Source: Halomonas sp. THAF5a
GTDB taxonomy: Bacteria > Pseudomonadota > Gammaproteobacteria > Pseudomonadales > Halomonadaceae
Assembly (NCBI RefSeq): GCF_009363755.1
Contig: NZ_CP045417.1
Span: 2,232,001-2,296,000 of the forward strand
DNA length: 64,000 bases
Direction of reading: 5' to 3'
Shown here: piece by piece, positions 53,841 to 63,220 of the stretch
How positions within the stretch are numbered: the stretch's first letter is position 1
Layout: every line of letters begins with the position of its first letter
Notes under the pieces: model-generated
Seen by the model: the letters and a program-made list of their open reading frames with translations, nothing else
What the model was told of the DNA's origin: nothing
Database searches by the model: none
Made by a program: the position numbers and the translations under genes

Positions 53841-55087
53841 GGGCTCAATCCACCGCCGCTGCCGGGCCGCCGGCGGCGGGAGGCGCGCAGCAGCAGGTTG
53901 CGCGGGGTCAGCGCGCGGGGGCAGAAGGTGCCGAGCTCCACCGCGAAGCCCGCCTCCTCGAGGCGCAGGGCGCGATCCAGCACCAGCCACACCTCCAAGG
54001 GGCGGCGGAACAGGTGACGCACCAGCTCCCGGCGCACCACCGCGGCCCGACGCCGCGCCCCGGCGGCCTCGAAGGCCGCCCAGTCGATGCCCGCCGGCAG
54101 CGCCAGCCCCTTCTGCTCGGCCGCCCAGCGGCAGAAGGCCGCGAAGTCCGCCGGCAGCCGGCCGTAGGCGAGGCTCGGCACCGGCAGGTAGGCGTCGACA
54201 CCGCGCACCTCGCGCTGCAGCAGGTCGAAGCCGAGCCGCCAGGCGCCGGCCTGCTCGCGGCGCCGGCGCACGTGGCGCGGCGCGGTCACCGTCTCCTGCA
54301 CCGCCATGGCGAGCTCCTCGCGGGTCAGCGTGAAGCCCAGGGCCGCGGCCCGCTCCCGCCCCTGCTGCGACAGGGGCCGGTAGTCGGCCGCGGCGGTGCG
54401 CTGGTAGCAGCACGGCGCCAGGGTCACGGCGCTGCCTTTGGCGGCGGCGAGCTCGATCAGCCGGGCGTGCAGGTCGCCGCAGGCGTGGAGCGCCGCCACA
54501 TGCGTCCCGGGCGAGAGCCAGCGCCCCGCCTCGGGGGCCAGCACGTCCTGCTCGGCCATGCGCACCGCCGCCCCCTGTCGGTCGGCCAGGTGCTGTCCGT
54601 CCCGGCAGAGCGCCGCCTGCCACTCCAGCGCCGTCACCTCGATGGCGTCGCGGCGGGAGAGCGCCCGGGCCAGGTGGCCCTTGCCGGCGCACCACTCCAC
54701 CAGCCGCTCGCCGGGCTCGACCGCCACCCGGGGCAGGAAGGCCTCGATCTGCGACCACTTGCGCCCGCCGACGTGGGCCGCCCAGGCCGCCGGCAGCGCG
54801 GGGCCGTCGCCGGCAAGCTCGGGCAGCGCCGAAAGCGCCTCGAGCTCGGCCACCGGCAGCCAGTCGGCAAGCGGCGAGTCGGTGAAGGGGGCGTCCTGCA
54901 GGCGCGCCGCCTCGTCGTCGGAGAGCGCCAGCAGGGCCGCGTCAAGGCCCGACCACGCCTCGCCCCAGGGCGAGTCGCGATGCTGGAACGGCAGCTGGCG
55001 CCACAGCGACTGAGCGTCGGCGAGCCGCGCGGTCAGCCGCGCGAAGCGCTCGGCATGGGACAGGGAAGGGGCAGGAGATGGGGACAT
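53831..55087 (-). CDS. SAM-dependent methyltransferase (GSTCD-type, Methyltransf_25-like)
   Basis: This 418-residue protein has a Rossmann-like AdoMet domain (LVEWCAGKGHLARALSR, residues 130-146; acidic residue in VTALEWQ, then ALHACGDLHARLI). It is followed by LAPCCYQR, the catalytic-type Cys-Cys motif of this group, and a C-terminal extension. Related proteins are uncharacterised methyltransferases; RNA or small-molecule targets are possible. The start at 55087 is the first in-frame ATG. It overlaps the following membrane protein gene. Confidence 0.8.
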   Translation of the reverse strand: MSPSPAPSLSHAERFARLTARLADAQSLWRQLPFQHRDSPWGEAWSGLDAALLALSDDEAARLQDAPFTDSPLADWLPVAELEALSALPELAGDGPALPAAWAAHVGGRKWSQIEAFLPRVAVEPGERLVEWCAGKGHLARALSRRDAIEVTALEWQAALCRDGQHLADRQGAAVRMAEQDVLAPEAGRWLSPGTHVAALHACGDLHARLIELAAAKGSAVTLAPCCYQRTAAADYRPLSQQGRERAAALGFTLTREELAMAVQETVTAPRHVRRRREQAGAWRLGFDLLQREVRGVDAYLPVPSLAYGRLPADFAAFCRWAAEQKGLALPAGIDWAAFEAAGARRRAAVVRRELVRHLFRRPLEVWLVLDRALRLEEAGFAVELGTFCPRALTPRNLLLRASRRRRPGSGGGLSPCP

Positions 55088-55211
55088 GAACGCTCGACCT
55101 CGGGAGTGAGGCGCATTGTAGGGGCTTCGCGCGCGGCTTGCATGGCCGGGCGGCAGACGACAGAGTGCGGGGTTGGCCTATCCGCTTTCACGACCGCCAG
55201 GAGCCCGCGCA

Positions 55212-56078
55212 ATGTCCGCCTCTTCCGACACCTCCCCGAACAGCGTGCTGGTCACCGGCGCCTCCAGCGGCATCGGCCAGGCCGCCGCCCTGGCCCTGGC
55301 CGAGCGCGGCTGGCGGGTGTTCGCCACCGCGCGCCGCGACGAGGACCTGGCGCGGCTTAACGAGGCGGGCGTGACGGCGGTCTATCTCGACCTCGACGAC
55401 AGCGCGTCGATCGCCGCCTGCGTCGAGACGGTGCTGACCGCGACCGGCGGGCGCCTCGAGGCGCTCTTCAACAACGCCGCCTACGGCCAGCCCGGCGCGG
55501 TGGAGGATCTCTCCCGCGAGGTGCTGCGCGCTCAGCTGGAGACCAACCTGCTCGGCACCCACGAGCTCACCTGCCGGGTGCTGCCGGCGATGCGCCGCCA
55601 GGGCGGCGGGCGCATCGTGCAGAACAGCTCGGTGCTGGGGCTCGCCGCCCTGCCCTACCGCGGCGCCTACGTCTGCTCCAAGTTCGCCCTGGAGGGGCTC
55701 ACCGACACCCTGCGCCTGGAGCTTCACGGCAGCGGCATCCACGTCAGCCTGATCGAGCCGGGCCCGATCACCAGCCGCTTTCGCGAGACCGCCTACCGCG
55801 CCTTCCAGGCGCATATCGACACCGCGGCCAGCGCCCACGCCGACACCTACCGCGCCGTGGAGGCGCGACTGGCCGGCGACGACGGCGGCGGGCGCTTCAC
55901 CCTGGGGCCCGAGGCGGTGGTCGAGAAGCTGGTGCACGCCCTGGAGAGCCCGCGCCCCCGGGCGCGCTACTACGTGACCGTGCCGACCCACCTGTTCGGC
56001 ACCCTGCGGCGGCTGCTCGGCACCCGGCTGCTCGATTGGCTGCTGCTGCGCTCCACCCGGGACGAGCGCCGGCTCTAG
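55212..56078 (+). CDS. short-chain dehydrogenase/reductase (classical SDR)
   Basis: This 288-residue classical SDR has TGASSGIG at about residues 16-23, NNAAYG, the catalytic serine in QNSSVLG and YVCSKFALEG with catalytic Tyr and Lys. RRDED after strand 2 suggests NADP(H). The ATG at 55212 has GGAG upstream; an upstream in-frame start lacks one. It is convergent with the DUF523/DUF1722 gene 15 bp on. Substrate unknown. Confidence 0.87.
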   Translation: MSASSDTSPNSVLVTGASSGIGQAAALALAERGWRVFATARRDEDLARLNEAGVTAVYLDLDDSASIAACVETVLTATGGRLEALFNNAAYGQPGAVEDLSREVLRAQLETNLLGTHELTCRVLPAMRRQGGGRIVQNSSVLGLAALPYRGAYVCSKFALEGLTDTLRLELHGSGIHVSLIEPGPITSRFRETAYRAFQAHIDTAASAHADTYRAVEARLAGDDGGGRFTLGPEAVVEKLVHALESPRPRARYYVTVPTHLFGTLRRLLGTRLLDWLLLRSTRDERRL

Positions 56079-56093
56079 GGCGCGCCGGCACCC

Positions 56094-57062
56094 TCAGATG
56101 GTGTTGCGCAGACCCAGCTCGTGGGGGTGCGGGTCGAGGTAGGTCTGGGCGCGGATGTAGTCCGAGCCGTGGCGCTTCACGTAGTGGGTGAGCAGGCGGA
56201 TTGGCACCACCAGGTGCACATGGCCCTGGCGGTAGTCCTCGATGGCCGCCAGCAGGTCCTGGCGGGCCTCCCCGTCGACGGCCTGCTTGAGGTAGCCCAG
56301 CACGTGGAGCAGGGCGTTGGTGTGCCCCTTGCGGGTCGCCGGCCGGCCCAGCGCCGCCATGAAGCGCTGCAAGTAGTGGGCCATGGCCTCGTCGAGGGGA
56401 CGCTTGCTGGCCTCGGCCAGGTAGCGGCCCAGCTCGCGATAGGTCTCCACGTGGTGGGCCATCAGCAGGTACTTCTGCCGGCTGTGGAACTGCAGCAGGG
56501 CGTGGAAGCTCGGCGCGGCCTCCACCTGGCGCTTCCAGTCGTCGAAGGCGTAGACCCGGGTGATGAAGTTCTCGCGCAGCACGGCATCGTTCAGCCGCGC
56601 CTCCTCCTCCAGCGGCAGCTCCGGGAAGTGGCGGCGCAGGGCGCGCACGAAGGCGCCCGAGTCCGAGTGGCTGGGCATGCCGTTGGGATGGTAGACCTTG
56701 ACCCGCTCGAGCCCGCAGCTCGGCGAGCCCTTCATCAGGATGAAGCCGCGCAGGTGGCGGTGGCCGTCGACGAACGCCTGGCTGACCTCCTCCAGGCGCT
56801 CGGTGACGTCGAGGCTCGGGTCCTGGGTGCCCAGCACCCGGGGCGTCTCGTCGTGCAGGCCGACCAGGCGGATGGGCTCGCGGGGCACGCCCAGCCCGGC
56901 GGCAAGCTCGGGGCAGAAGGGCTCGAAGGCGAAGCGCTCCTGGAGCACCTCCAGGCAGTAGCGGGAGCGCTTGTGCCCGCCGTTGTAGCGCACCTGCTCG
57001 CCCGTCAGGCAGGCGCTGATGCCGACCGGAATCCGTTCCCTGCTCGCCGACTGCTCCGTCAT
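56094..57062 (-). CDS. DUF523 plus DUF1722 (YbgA-like) protein
   Basis: This 322-residue protein has a DUF523 N-terminal half (GISACLTGEQVRYNGGHKRS; MKGSPSCGLERVKVY, with conserved cysteines) and a DUF1722 C-terminal half (FHSRQKYLLMAHHVETYRELG; RLLTHYVKRHGSDYIRAQTYL). The combination resembles YbgA/YbbK-type proteins sometimes found near photolyase or MerR genes; the function is unknown. Neither gene type is near here. GAGGAG precedes ATG 57062 by 7 bp. Confidence 0.88.
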   Translation of the reverse strand: MTEQSASRERIPVGISACLTGEQVRYNGGHKRSRYCLEVLQERFAFEPFCPELAAGLGVPREPIRLVGLHDETPRVLGTQDPSLDVTERLEEVSQAFVDGHRHLRGFILMKGSPSCGLERVKVYHPNGMPSHSDSGAFVRALRRHFPELPLEEEARLNDAVLRENFITRVYAFDDWKRQVEAAPSFHALLQFHSRQKYLLMAHHVETYRELGRYLAEASKRPLDEAMAHYLQRFMAALGRPATRKGHTNALLHVLGYLKQAVDGEARQDLLAAIEDYRQGHVHLVVPIRLLTHYVKRHGSDYIRAQTYLDPHPHELGLRNTI

Positions 57063-57171
57063 TGCCGCTCTCCTCTGCTCAACATGCATCGCGGCCCCGT
57101 CATGGCCCGCGGGGCAGCGCCATTGTGGCACAGCACGACCGCGGAGCCAGCCCGGCGCGCCACCCGGGAGC

Positions 57172-57648
57172 TCACGACTCGCGCTCCAGGCCCAGCCGAC
57201 GGTGCCATTCGGCCAGGCTCTCCTCGGGATAGGCGGCGAAGCAGCGGTCATTGTCGCGGGCCTCGACCTCCACCCAGCCGGCCTTGCTGTCGAGCAGCAG
57301 GTGGACCCGCTCGGGCGGGACCGGCAGCTCGCTGTCGATCGCCGAGGCGAAGGGATGCACCAGCGCCGGCCAGCCCGGGTCGAAGACCCATAGCGCGCTG
57401 CCGCAGCGGCCACAGAAGTGCCGCTCGGCGTCGCTTTCCTCGCCGTCGATCACGGCATGGTAGATCCGCCGGTGTTCGGCACCGTCGACCTCGAGGGTGT
57501 CGGCGCGCGCGCCGAGGTTGATGGCATAGCCGCCCCCGCCGGCCGTCTTGCGACAGATCGAGCAGTAGCAGCGCTGGTAGGGATAGGGGTGCGGGGAGTC
57601 GACGCGAAACCGCACCGCGCCGCAATGGCAGGAACCGTCTAGCCGCAT
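57172..57648 (-). CDS. GFA-family (glutathione-dependent formaldehyde-activating-like) zinc protein
   Basis: This 158-residue protein is of the GFA/CENP-V family. Zinc cysteines appear in GSCHCGAVRF (Cys7, Cys9), RCYCSICRKTAG (Cys27, 29, 32) and HFCGRCGSALW. Members bind glutathione adducts or act as small zinc-dependent lyases. GGAGAACTCCCC precedes ATG 57648. It lies 109 bp downstream of no obvious partner and next to a gene remnant. Confidence 0.87.
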   Translation of the reverse strand: MRLDGSCHCGAVRFRVDSPHPYPYQRCYCSICRKTAGGGGYAINLGARADTLEVDGAEHRRIYHAVIDGEESDAERHFCGRCGSALWVFDPGWPALVHPFASAIDSELPVPPERVHLLLDSKAGWVEVEARDNDRCFAAYPEESLAEWHRRLGLERES

Positions 57649-57781
57649 GGGGAGTTCTCCGGGTCGGTGGTGAACCGCTCGCCCCGCATGGATCGGGGCC
57701 GCCTCCTCAAGCTTCAGATACCCGGGCCCCACTGGCAAGACAGCCCCTGCGCTGGTGGGCCTTCGCGCTTGTTGGTATCGG

Positions 57782-57901
57782 CGCCCCGCCATCCGCGAGT
57801 TCTTCGCCACCCACCTCGAGGACCCGAACGGCGACATCGAGGACGCCAACGTCTGCGTCTACACCGATGAGCCGGCCGACTTCGACGCCCCGAAGCTCTG
57901 A
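57782..57901 (+). pseudogene. 3' remnant of an unidentified gene
   Basis: In one frame this stretch encodes an ordered C-terminal piece ending at a TGA: AIREFFATHLEDPNGDIEDA, then NVCVYTDEPADFDAPKL. It has clean amino-acid character and codon use like the genes around it. Upstream, in the same frame, the sequence turns into low-quality translation (about 57686-57780) with no start codon or ribosome site. It therefore looks like the surviving end of a truncated gene. I do not recognise the family. Confidence 0.5.
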
Positions 57902-57914
57902 CCGCCTCGCCGGC

Positions 57915-58643
57915 TCAGCGCTCGGCCAGCGGCCCGAGCAGCGCCGGCACCCGCCACGCGCCAGCGAGCCGCCGGAGGCCGGCCCAGAGGGTCACCTGGT
58001 TGGCGGTGAGCACCTCGCGGCCGGCCTCCTGGACCAGCGCCTCGCGCACCGCCAGGGTGTCGATGGCGGTATCGGGAATCAGCAGCGGCCGCGCGGTGTC
58101 GGGGTGGCGGGCGGCGAAGCGGCGCACCTCCTCGCGGATGTCGGTACGGTGCGAGTCCGCGGCGTAGGGGCAGTCCAGCGCCTTGCCGTGGACCACGCCG
58201 ATCCCGCCCTCGCGCAGGAAGCTCACCAGTCGCAGGGTAACGTCGTCCGGGTAGGGGCTCAGCAGGTCGACCCGCACGTGCCCGAGGCCGTCGAGGGCCT
58301 CAAGAAATGCCAGCGCCGTGCTGGTCACCGGCACCCCCAGCCGAGCCTCGAGGCCGGCGCGCTGCGCCTGGGCCCAGCCGAGCCCGCCGATGAAGCTGGC
58401 GCTGGTGCAGGCCCAGACCAGGGCGCTCACCTCGGCCTCCTCCACCAGCCGCTCGCCCACCGGGGCGAGGCGCGTCACCTCGCCCAGCGCCCGCAGGGCG
58501 GCCGGCGCATGGTGGCCGTCGCTCGCCACTCGCCCGAGCGCCAGGCGCGGCAGATCGTGGCCGCCCTCGGACAGGGTGAGCCACTCGTAGTCATCCGGCC
58601 CGTCATCGGGCAGCAGGATGCCCAGGCCATCGGTATCGCTCAT
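57915..58643 (-). CDS. maleate isomerase/Asp-Glu racemase-like protein
   Basis: This 242-residue protein follows the Asp/Glu racemase superfamily layout (two Rossmann-like lobes), in the arylmalonate decarboxylase/maleate isomerase branch. The active-site cysteines are in VWACTSASF and GKALDCPYAADS. LLIPDTAIDTLAVR lies near the end. It would isomerise, racemise or decarboxylate a dicarboxylate; the exact substrate is unknown. The start overlaps the stop of a 43-codon ORF (ATGA). Confidence 0.8.
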   Translation of the reverse strand: MSDTDGLGILLPDDGPDDYEWLTLSEGGHDLPRLALGRVASDGHHAPAALRALGEVTRLAPVGERLVEEAEVSALVWACTSASFIGGLGWAQAQRAGLEARLGVPVTSTALAFLEALDGLGHVRVDLLSPYPDDVTLRLVSFLREGGIGVVHGKALDCPYAADSHRTDIREEVRRFAARHPDTARPLLIPDTAIDTLAVREALVQEAGREVLTANQVTLWAGLRRLAGAWRVPALLGPLAER

Positions 58644-58771
58644 GTCAGACGCTCCGCATCTTGGGTTCGGACAGGCATGCGCCCCAAGGCTAGCGCAGGT
58701 GCCCCGTCCATCGACAACGGCTCGCGACGGCCCGGCAGGACGAACGTCAGGGTCAGGATCGTGATCTGCAT
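58640..58771 (-). CDS. 43-residue ORF translationally coupled to the isomerase-like gene
   Basis: AAAGGAGGT, a near-perfect ribosome site, stands 5 bp before ATG 58771. The ORF encodes a 43-residue peptide starting MQITILTLTFVLPGRREPLS, hydrophobic at the N-terminus, and its TGA overlaps the isomerase ATG (ATGA). It matches no family I know. The strong ribosome site and overlap suggest it is translated, either as a small protein or as a coupling leader. Confidence 0.5.
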   Translation of the reverse strand: MQITILTLTFVLPGRREPLSMDGAPALALGRMPVRTQDAERLT

Positions 58772-58872
58772 GGGCACCTCCTTTGGCGCGGGCCGGCGGC
58801 GCGCGGTAAGCTCACGGTCGGCGCTTGCGCCCGGTACCGTATCGACACCCGACGAACGAGGAGGCAACGGCC

Positions 58873-59262
58873 ATGCACACTCCGGCCCTGGCCGTGACCC
58901 GCACGCCGCTGGTCGCCGTCTACGGCACCCTGAAGCGCGGCCTGCGCAACCATCACTGGCTCGACGGCGCCGCCTACCTGGGCGAGGACCGCCTCACCGA
59001 GGCCACGCTCTATGACCTGGGGCCCTACCCCGGCGCCAGGCTCGAGCCCTCCCGGGGCATCACGGTCGAAGTCTTCCGGGTCGATGCCCGGCTGCTGGCC
59101 GGGCTCGACCGCCTGGAGGACTACCGGGTGCGCACGCCGCGGGAAGGCGACTACGATCGCCTCGTCCAGGCGACCGCGTTCGGGCCGGCCTGGCTCTATC
59201 TCTACAACCGCCCGGTCGCGGGCTATCCGGTGATCCGCGAGGGCGCCTGGTGGCCCCGCTAG
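58873..59262 (+). CDS. gamma-glutamylcyclotransferase-like (AIG2/GGCT) protein
   Basis: This 129-residue protein has the GGCT fold: VAVYGTLKRGLRNHHWLDGA (substrate loop), DLGPYPGARLEPSRGITVEVFRV, and LDRLEDYRV with the catalytic-type glutamate. Members release 5-oxoproline from gamma-glutamyl compounds. ATG at 58873 has GAGGAGG upstream. It is divergent from the isomerase-like cluster. Confidence 0.82.
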   Translation: MHTPALAVTRTPLVAVYGTLKRGLRNHHWLDGAAYLGEDRLTEATLYDLGPYPGARLEPSRGITVEVFRVDARLLAGLDRLEDYRVRTPREGDYDRLVQATAFGPAWLYLYNRPVAGYPVIREGAWWPR

Positions 59263-59360
59263 CGCCGCGCCCATGGGATCGACGCGCTCATGAAGGCCAC
59301 GCCTCGACCGGCTCGGCCTTCCCCACATCCGCCCCTTGCGACACCACCACGGAGACGGTC

Positions 59361-59684
59361 ATGGTTCGCTTCCTGTTCACCCTCGCCGCGCTGGCCGGCC
59401 TGGCCTACGGCGGCATCTACCTCTACTACGACCTCAGCCTGACGCGCGCCGTCGGCGATCACCTCGACCGCCTCGGCCTCACCGCGGTGGAGGTCAAAGG
59501 GATCGACTTCGCGCCCACGGCGCCGCTGATCACCGATACCCACGTCACCGCCGAGGTCGCCTACGGCAGCGCCGAGGCGAGCCTCGACATCCGCGTGATC
59601 GGCCATCCCGTGTTCTCCGAGGAGACTCGCCTCGAACTCGACAGCCTGCAGGCCTTCCGGCTCAGCATCGGCGCGGGCGGTTGA
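59361..59684 (+). CDS. small exported or membrane-anchored hypothetical protein
   Basis: This 107-residue protein has an N-terminal hydrophobic helix (FLFTLAALAGLAYGGIYLYY, residues 4-23), which anchors it or acts as signal. The mature part (DFAPTAPLITDTHVTAEVAYGSAEASLDIRV) has alternating beta-strand character. No family recognised. ATG at 59361 has GGAGA upstream. It lies 94 bp before ppiC on the same strand but a -10-like element between them suggests separate transcription. Confidence 0.6.
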   Translation: MVRFLFTLAALAGLAYGGIYLYYDLSLTRAVGDHLDRLGLTAVEVKGIDFAPTAPLITDTHVTAEVAYGSAEASLDIRVIGHPVFSEETRLELDSLQAFRLSIGAGG

Positions 59685-59721
59685 GTCTCCCCGCCCCACA
59701 AGCCACCCGCGCGACCGGGCG

Positions 59722-59730
59722 TGGTATGCT
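59722..59730 (+). promoter_or_regulatory. extended -10 promoter of ppiC
   Basis: TGGTATGCT is an extended -10 (TG-N-TATGCT), about 47 bp before the ppiC start. No clear -35 is present, as is common with extended -10 promoters. Confidence 0.4.
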
Positions 59731-59777
59731 TTCGGGTTCATCAACCGGCATCCCAGCCGACCTCTAAGGAGAGCAAC

Positions 59778-60056
59778 ATGGCTCAGGCAAGCGCACGTCA
59801 TATCCTGGTGGACAGCGAAGCGAAGTGTAACGAACTCAAGGCCGAGATCGAGGCCGGCCGCGACTTCGCCGAGGTCGCTCGCGAGCACTCCAACTGCCCC
59901 TCCGGCCGCCAGGGCGGCGAGCTCGGCACCTTCGGCCCGGGCCAGATGGTGCCGGAGTTCGACAAGGTGGTGTTCTCCGCCGACCTGAACCAGGTTCAGG
60001 GCCCGGTGAAGACCCAGTTCGGCTACCACCTGCTGGAAGTCACCAGCCGCAGCTGA
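59778..60056 (+). CDS. ppiC: parvulin-type peptidyl-prolyl isomerase PpiC
   Basis: This 92-residue protein is a stand-alone parvulin: ARHILVDSEAKCNELKAEIEAG at the start, HSNCPSGRQGGELGTFGPGQMVPEFDK in the middle and QFGYHLLEV at the end. The conserved His, Cys and Met/Phe of the active site are all present. No signal peptide, so cytoplasmic, as PpiC of E. coli (93 residues). It catalyses prolyl cis-trans isomerisation in protein folding. A strong terminator follows. Confidence 0.93.
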   Translation: MAQASARHILVDSEAKCNELKAEIEAGRDFAEVAREHSNCPSGRQGGELGTFGPGQMVPEFDKVVFSADLNQVQGPVKTQFGYHLLEVTSRS

Positions 60057-60075
60057 GGCCCCGGCCTGCCGTCAG

Positions 60076-60110
60076 GAGCCGCGCATGGAGCCCATGCGCG
60101 GCTTTTTTTC
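60076..60110 (+). terminator. Rho-independent terminator after ppiC
   Basis: GCCGCGCATG (60078-60087) and CATGCGCGGC (60093-60102) form a perfect 10-bp stem around GAGCC, followed by seven T residues (60103-60109). It lies 20 bp after the ppiC stop. Confidence 0.92.
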
Positions 60111-60174
60111 TTGTACAGTCCCTGTATGACGTAGAGGATGATGGCAGGTCACCGACCCCGAGAGGAGCCCTTCG

Positions 60175-60373
60175 ATGAACGACGACACCTTCCACCACAG
60201 CATACGCAAGCTGCTGAAGAACGTGGGCGTGAACACCCAGCAGGAGATCGAGCAGGCCGTGCGCCAGGCGCTGGCCGACGGCCGCCTGACGGGCGACGAG
60301 ACCCTGCCGGCGACCGTGAGGGTCGAGGTGGCGGGTCTCGAGCTGGCGCTCGACTTCACGGGGGAGATCACCC

Positions 60374-60381
<8 letters not shown>
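60175..60381 (+). CDS. DUF6494 family small protein
   Basis: This 68-residue protein has the layout of a small conserved family (DUF6494): [25 protein letters not shown], then a beta-rich ending [12 protein letters not shown]. It is probably cytoplasmic and has no known function. It overlaps the following ABC ATPase gene by 8 bp, so it may act with the transporter or be co-translated with it. Confidence 0.75.
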
Positions 60382-61314
<933 letters not shown>

Positions 61315-61318
<4 letters not shown>

Positions 61319-62085
61319 ACCGCGTGAACCTTACGTCCGTCAGGACCCTCTACTGCGCCGAGATGGCGCGCAGCCTGCGCACCATGCTGCAGAGCATCGT
61401 CTCGCCGGTGATCTCCACCTCGCTCTACTTCGTGGTGTTCGGCGCGGCCATCGGCACCCGGATCAGCGAGGTGGAGGGCGTGAGCTACGGCGCCTTCATC
61501 GTGCCGGGCCTGATCATGCTGATGCTGCTGACCCAGAGCGTCTCCAACGCCTCCTTCGGGATCTTCTTCCCGCGCTTCTCGGGCTCGATCTACGAGATCC
61601 TCTCGGCGCCGATGTCCTACGTCGAGGTGGTGGTGGGCTACGTCGGGGCGGCGGCCACCAAGTCGCTGATCCTCGGGCTGATCGTGCTGGTGACGGCGCG
61701 GCTCTTCGTGCCCTACTCCATCGATCACCCGCTGATGATGGCGGTGTTCCTGGTGCTCACCGCGGTGACCTTCAGCCTGCTCGGCTTCATCATCGGCATC
61801 TGGGCCGACGGCTTCGAGAAGCTGCAGCTGGTGCCGCTGCTGGTGATCACCCCGCTGACCTTCCTCGGCGGCACCTTCTACTCCATCGACATGCTGCCAC
61901 CCTTCTGGCAGGCGTTGACCCTGGCCAACCCGGTGGTCTACCTGGTCAGCGGCTTCCGCTGGAGCTTCTACGGCATCAGCGACGTGAGCCCGCTGGTCAG
62001 CCTGGGGATGATCCTGCTGTTCCTCTCGGTGGCGCTCGCCATGGTGGGCTGGATCTTCCGGAGCGGCTACCGCCTCAAGCCCTGA
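61315..62085 (+). CDS. ABC-2 type transporter permease
   Basis: This 256-residue inner-membrane protein has about six helices and the ABC-2 permease pattern ([60 protein letters not shown]). It pairs with the ATPase ahead of it, as in YadGH. The substrate is unknown. Its start overlaps the ATPase stop (ATGA). It is convergent with arcC. Confidence 0.9.
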
Positions 62086-62107
62086 TCACGCCGGGAGCAG
62101 GGCTGGG

Positions 62108-63016
62108 TCAAGGATGAATCAGGGTGCCGGCCAGGCCCTCGAGGATCCGCTCGGCATCCTCCAGCGCGCCGATGCCGGCGACCCCGCCACGGGCGGTGAC
62201 GAACTCGCAGGCGGCCGTCACCTTGGGGCCCATGGAGCCCGGCTCGAAGGCGAGCTCGCCGAGCATCTCGGGCGTCGCGCGAGCGAGCGGGCTTGGCGCG
62301 GGCCCGCCCCAGCCCTGGTACACCGCCGCCACGTCGGTCAGCAGCAGCAGCGCATCGGCATCCAGCCGGGTCGCCAGCAGGCCGGAGGCGTGATCCTTGT
62401 CGATCACCGCCTCGATGCCCTCCAGCCGCCCGCCGGCGCCCCGCACGGTGGGGATGCCGCCCCCCCCGGCGCAGATCACCACCACCCCGGCGTCCACCAG
62501 CCGACCGATGACATCGATGGGCAGGATGCGCCGCGGCAGCGGCGAGGCGACGACCCGCCGCCAGTGCCCGGGGGAGGACGCGACGAAGGCCCAGCCCCGC
62601 TCGGCCTTCCAGCGCTGCATGTCGGCGAGGCCGTACTCCGGGCCGATGGGCTTGCTCGGCAGCAGGAAGGCGGGATCGTCGGCATCCACCTCGACCCGGG
62701 TCAGCAGGGTGGCGCAGCTGGCACCGGCCGGCATCGCGTTCATCAGCTCCGCCTCGATCAGGTAGCCGATCATGCCCTCGGTCTGGGCATCCAGCACGTC
62801 CAGCGGAACGGCCTCCGTCGGCTGGCAGGCCTGGGCCTGGAGGGCGAGCAGCCCCACCTGGGGGCCGTTGCCGTGGGTCACCACCAGCTGGTGCCGACCA
62901 GCCAGCTCGGCCAGGCCCCGAGCGGCGCGGCGCACGTTGTGGCGCTGGTTGTCGATGGTCATGGGCTCGCCCGGCCGCAACAGGGCATTGCCGCCAAGGG
63001 CCACCACGATACGCAT
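62108..63016 (-). CDS. arcC: carbamate kinase
   Basis: This 302-residue kinase makes ATP from carbamoyl phosphate (or the reverse). The family blocks are ALGGNALLRPGEPM at the start, VVTHGNGPQVGLL, then AGGGGIPTV and DKDHASGLLATRLDADALLLLTDV. It has normal length. The arginine deiminase genes arcA and arcB are not near, so it may serve another carbamoyl-phosphate path such as purine or agmatine breakdown. GGAGGCG precedes ATG 63016. Confidence 0.93.
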   Translation of the reverse strand: MRIVVALGGNALLRPGEPMTIDNQRHNVRRAARGLAELAGRHQLVVTHGNGPQVGLLALQAQACQPTEAVPLDVLDAQTEGMIGYLIEAELMNAMPAGASCATLLTRVEVDADDPAFLLPSKPIGPEYGLADMQRWKAERGWAFVASSPGHWRRVVASPLPRRILPIDVIGRLVDAGVVVICAGGGGIPTVRGAGGRLEGIEAVIDKDHASGLLATRLDADALLLLTDVAAVYQGWGGPAPSPLARATPEMLGELAFEPGSMGPKVTAACEFVTARGGVAGIGALEDAERILEGLAGTLIHP

Positions 63017-63220
63017 GCGGTTCGCCTCCGAGGGTCGATGTCGGGGCCCGCCGGGAGCCCCCGGCATCCGGCGCGAGGCGGTGCCCGCCCCGGGCCCTCG
63101 GCCTTCCCCCCAGCATAGCCCGCGCGGGTCATGGCCGGCGGTAAAGCGTGGCCGAGCGGCTATCGAGCGACGCCGGCGGCGGGTATCATCCCCACCCTCG
63201 CCCTTCACCGCGGAGCTCCC

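Noticed and set aside
60114-60126. TACAG-TCC-CTGTA inverted repeat read as a LexA box
   Set aside because: LexA sites are CTGT-N8-ACAG; here the halves are in the opposite order and too close.
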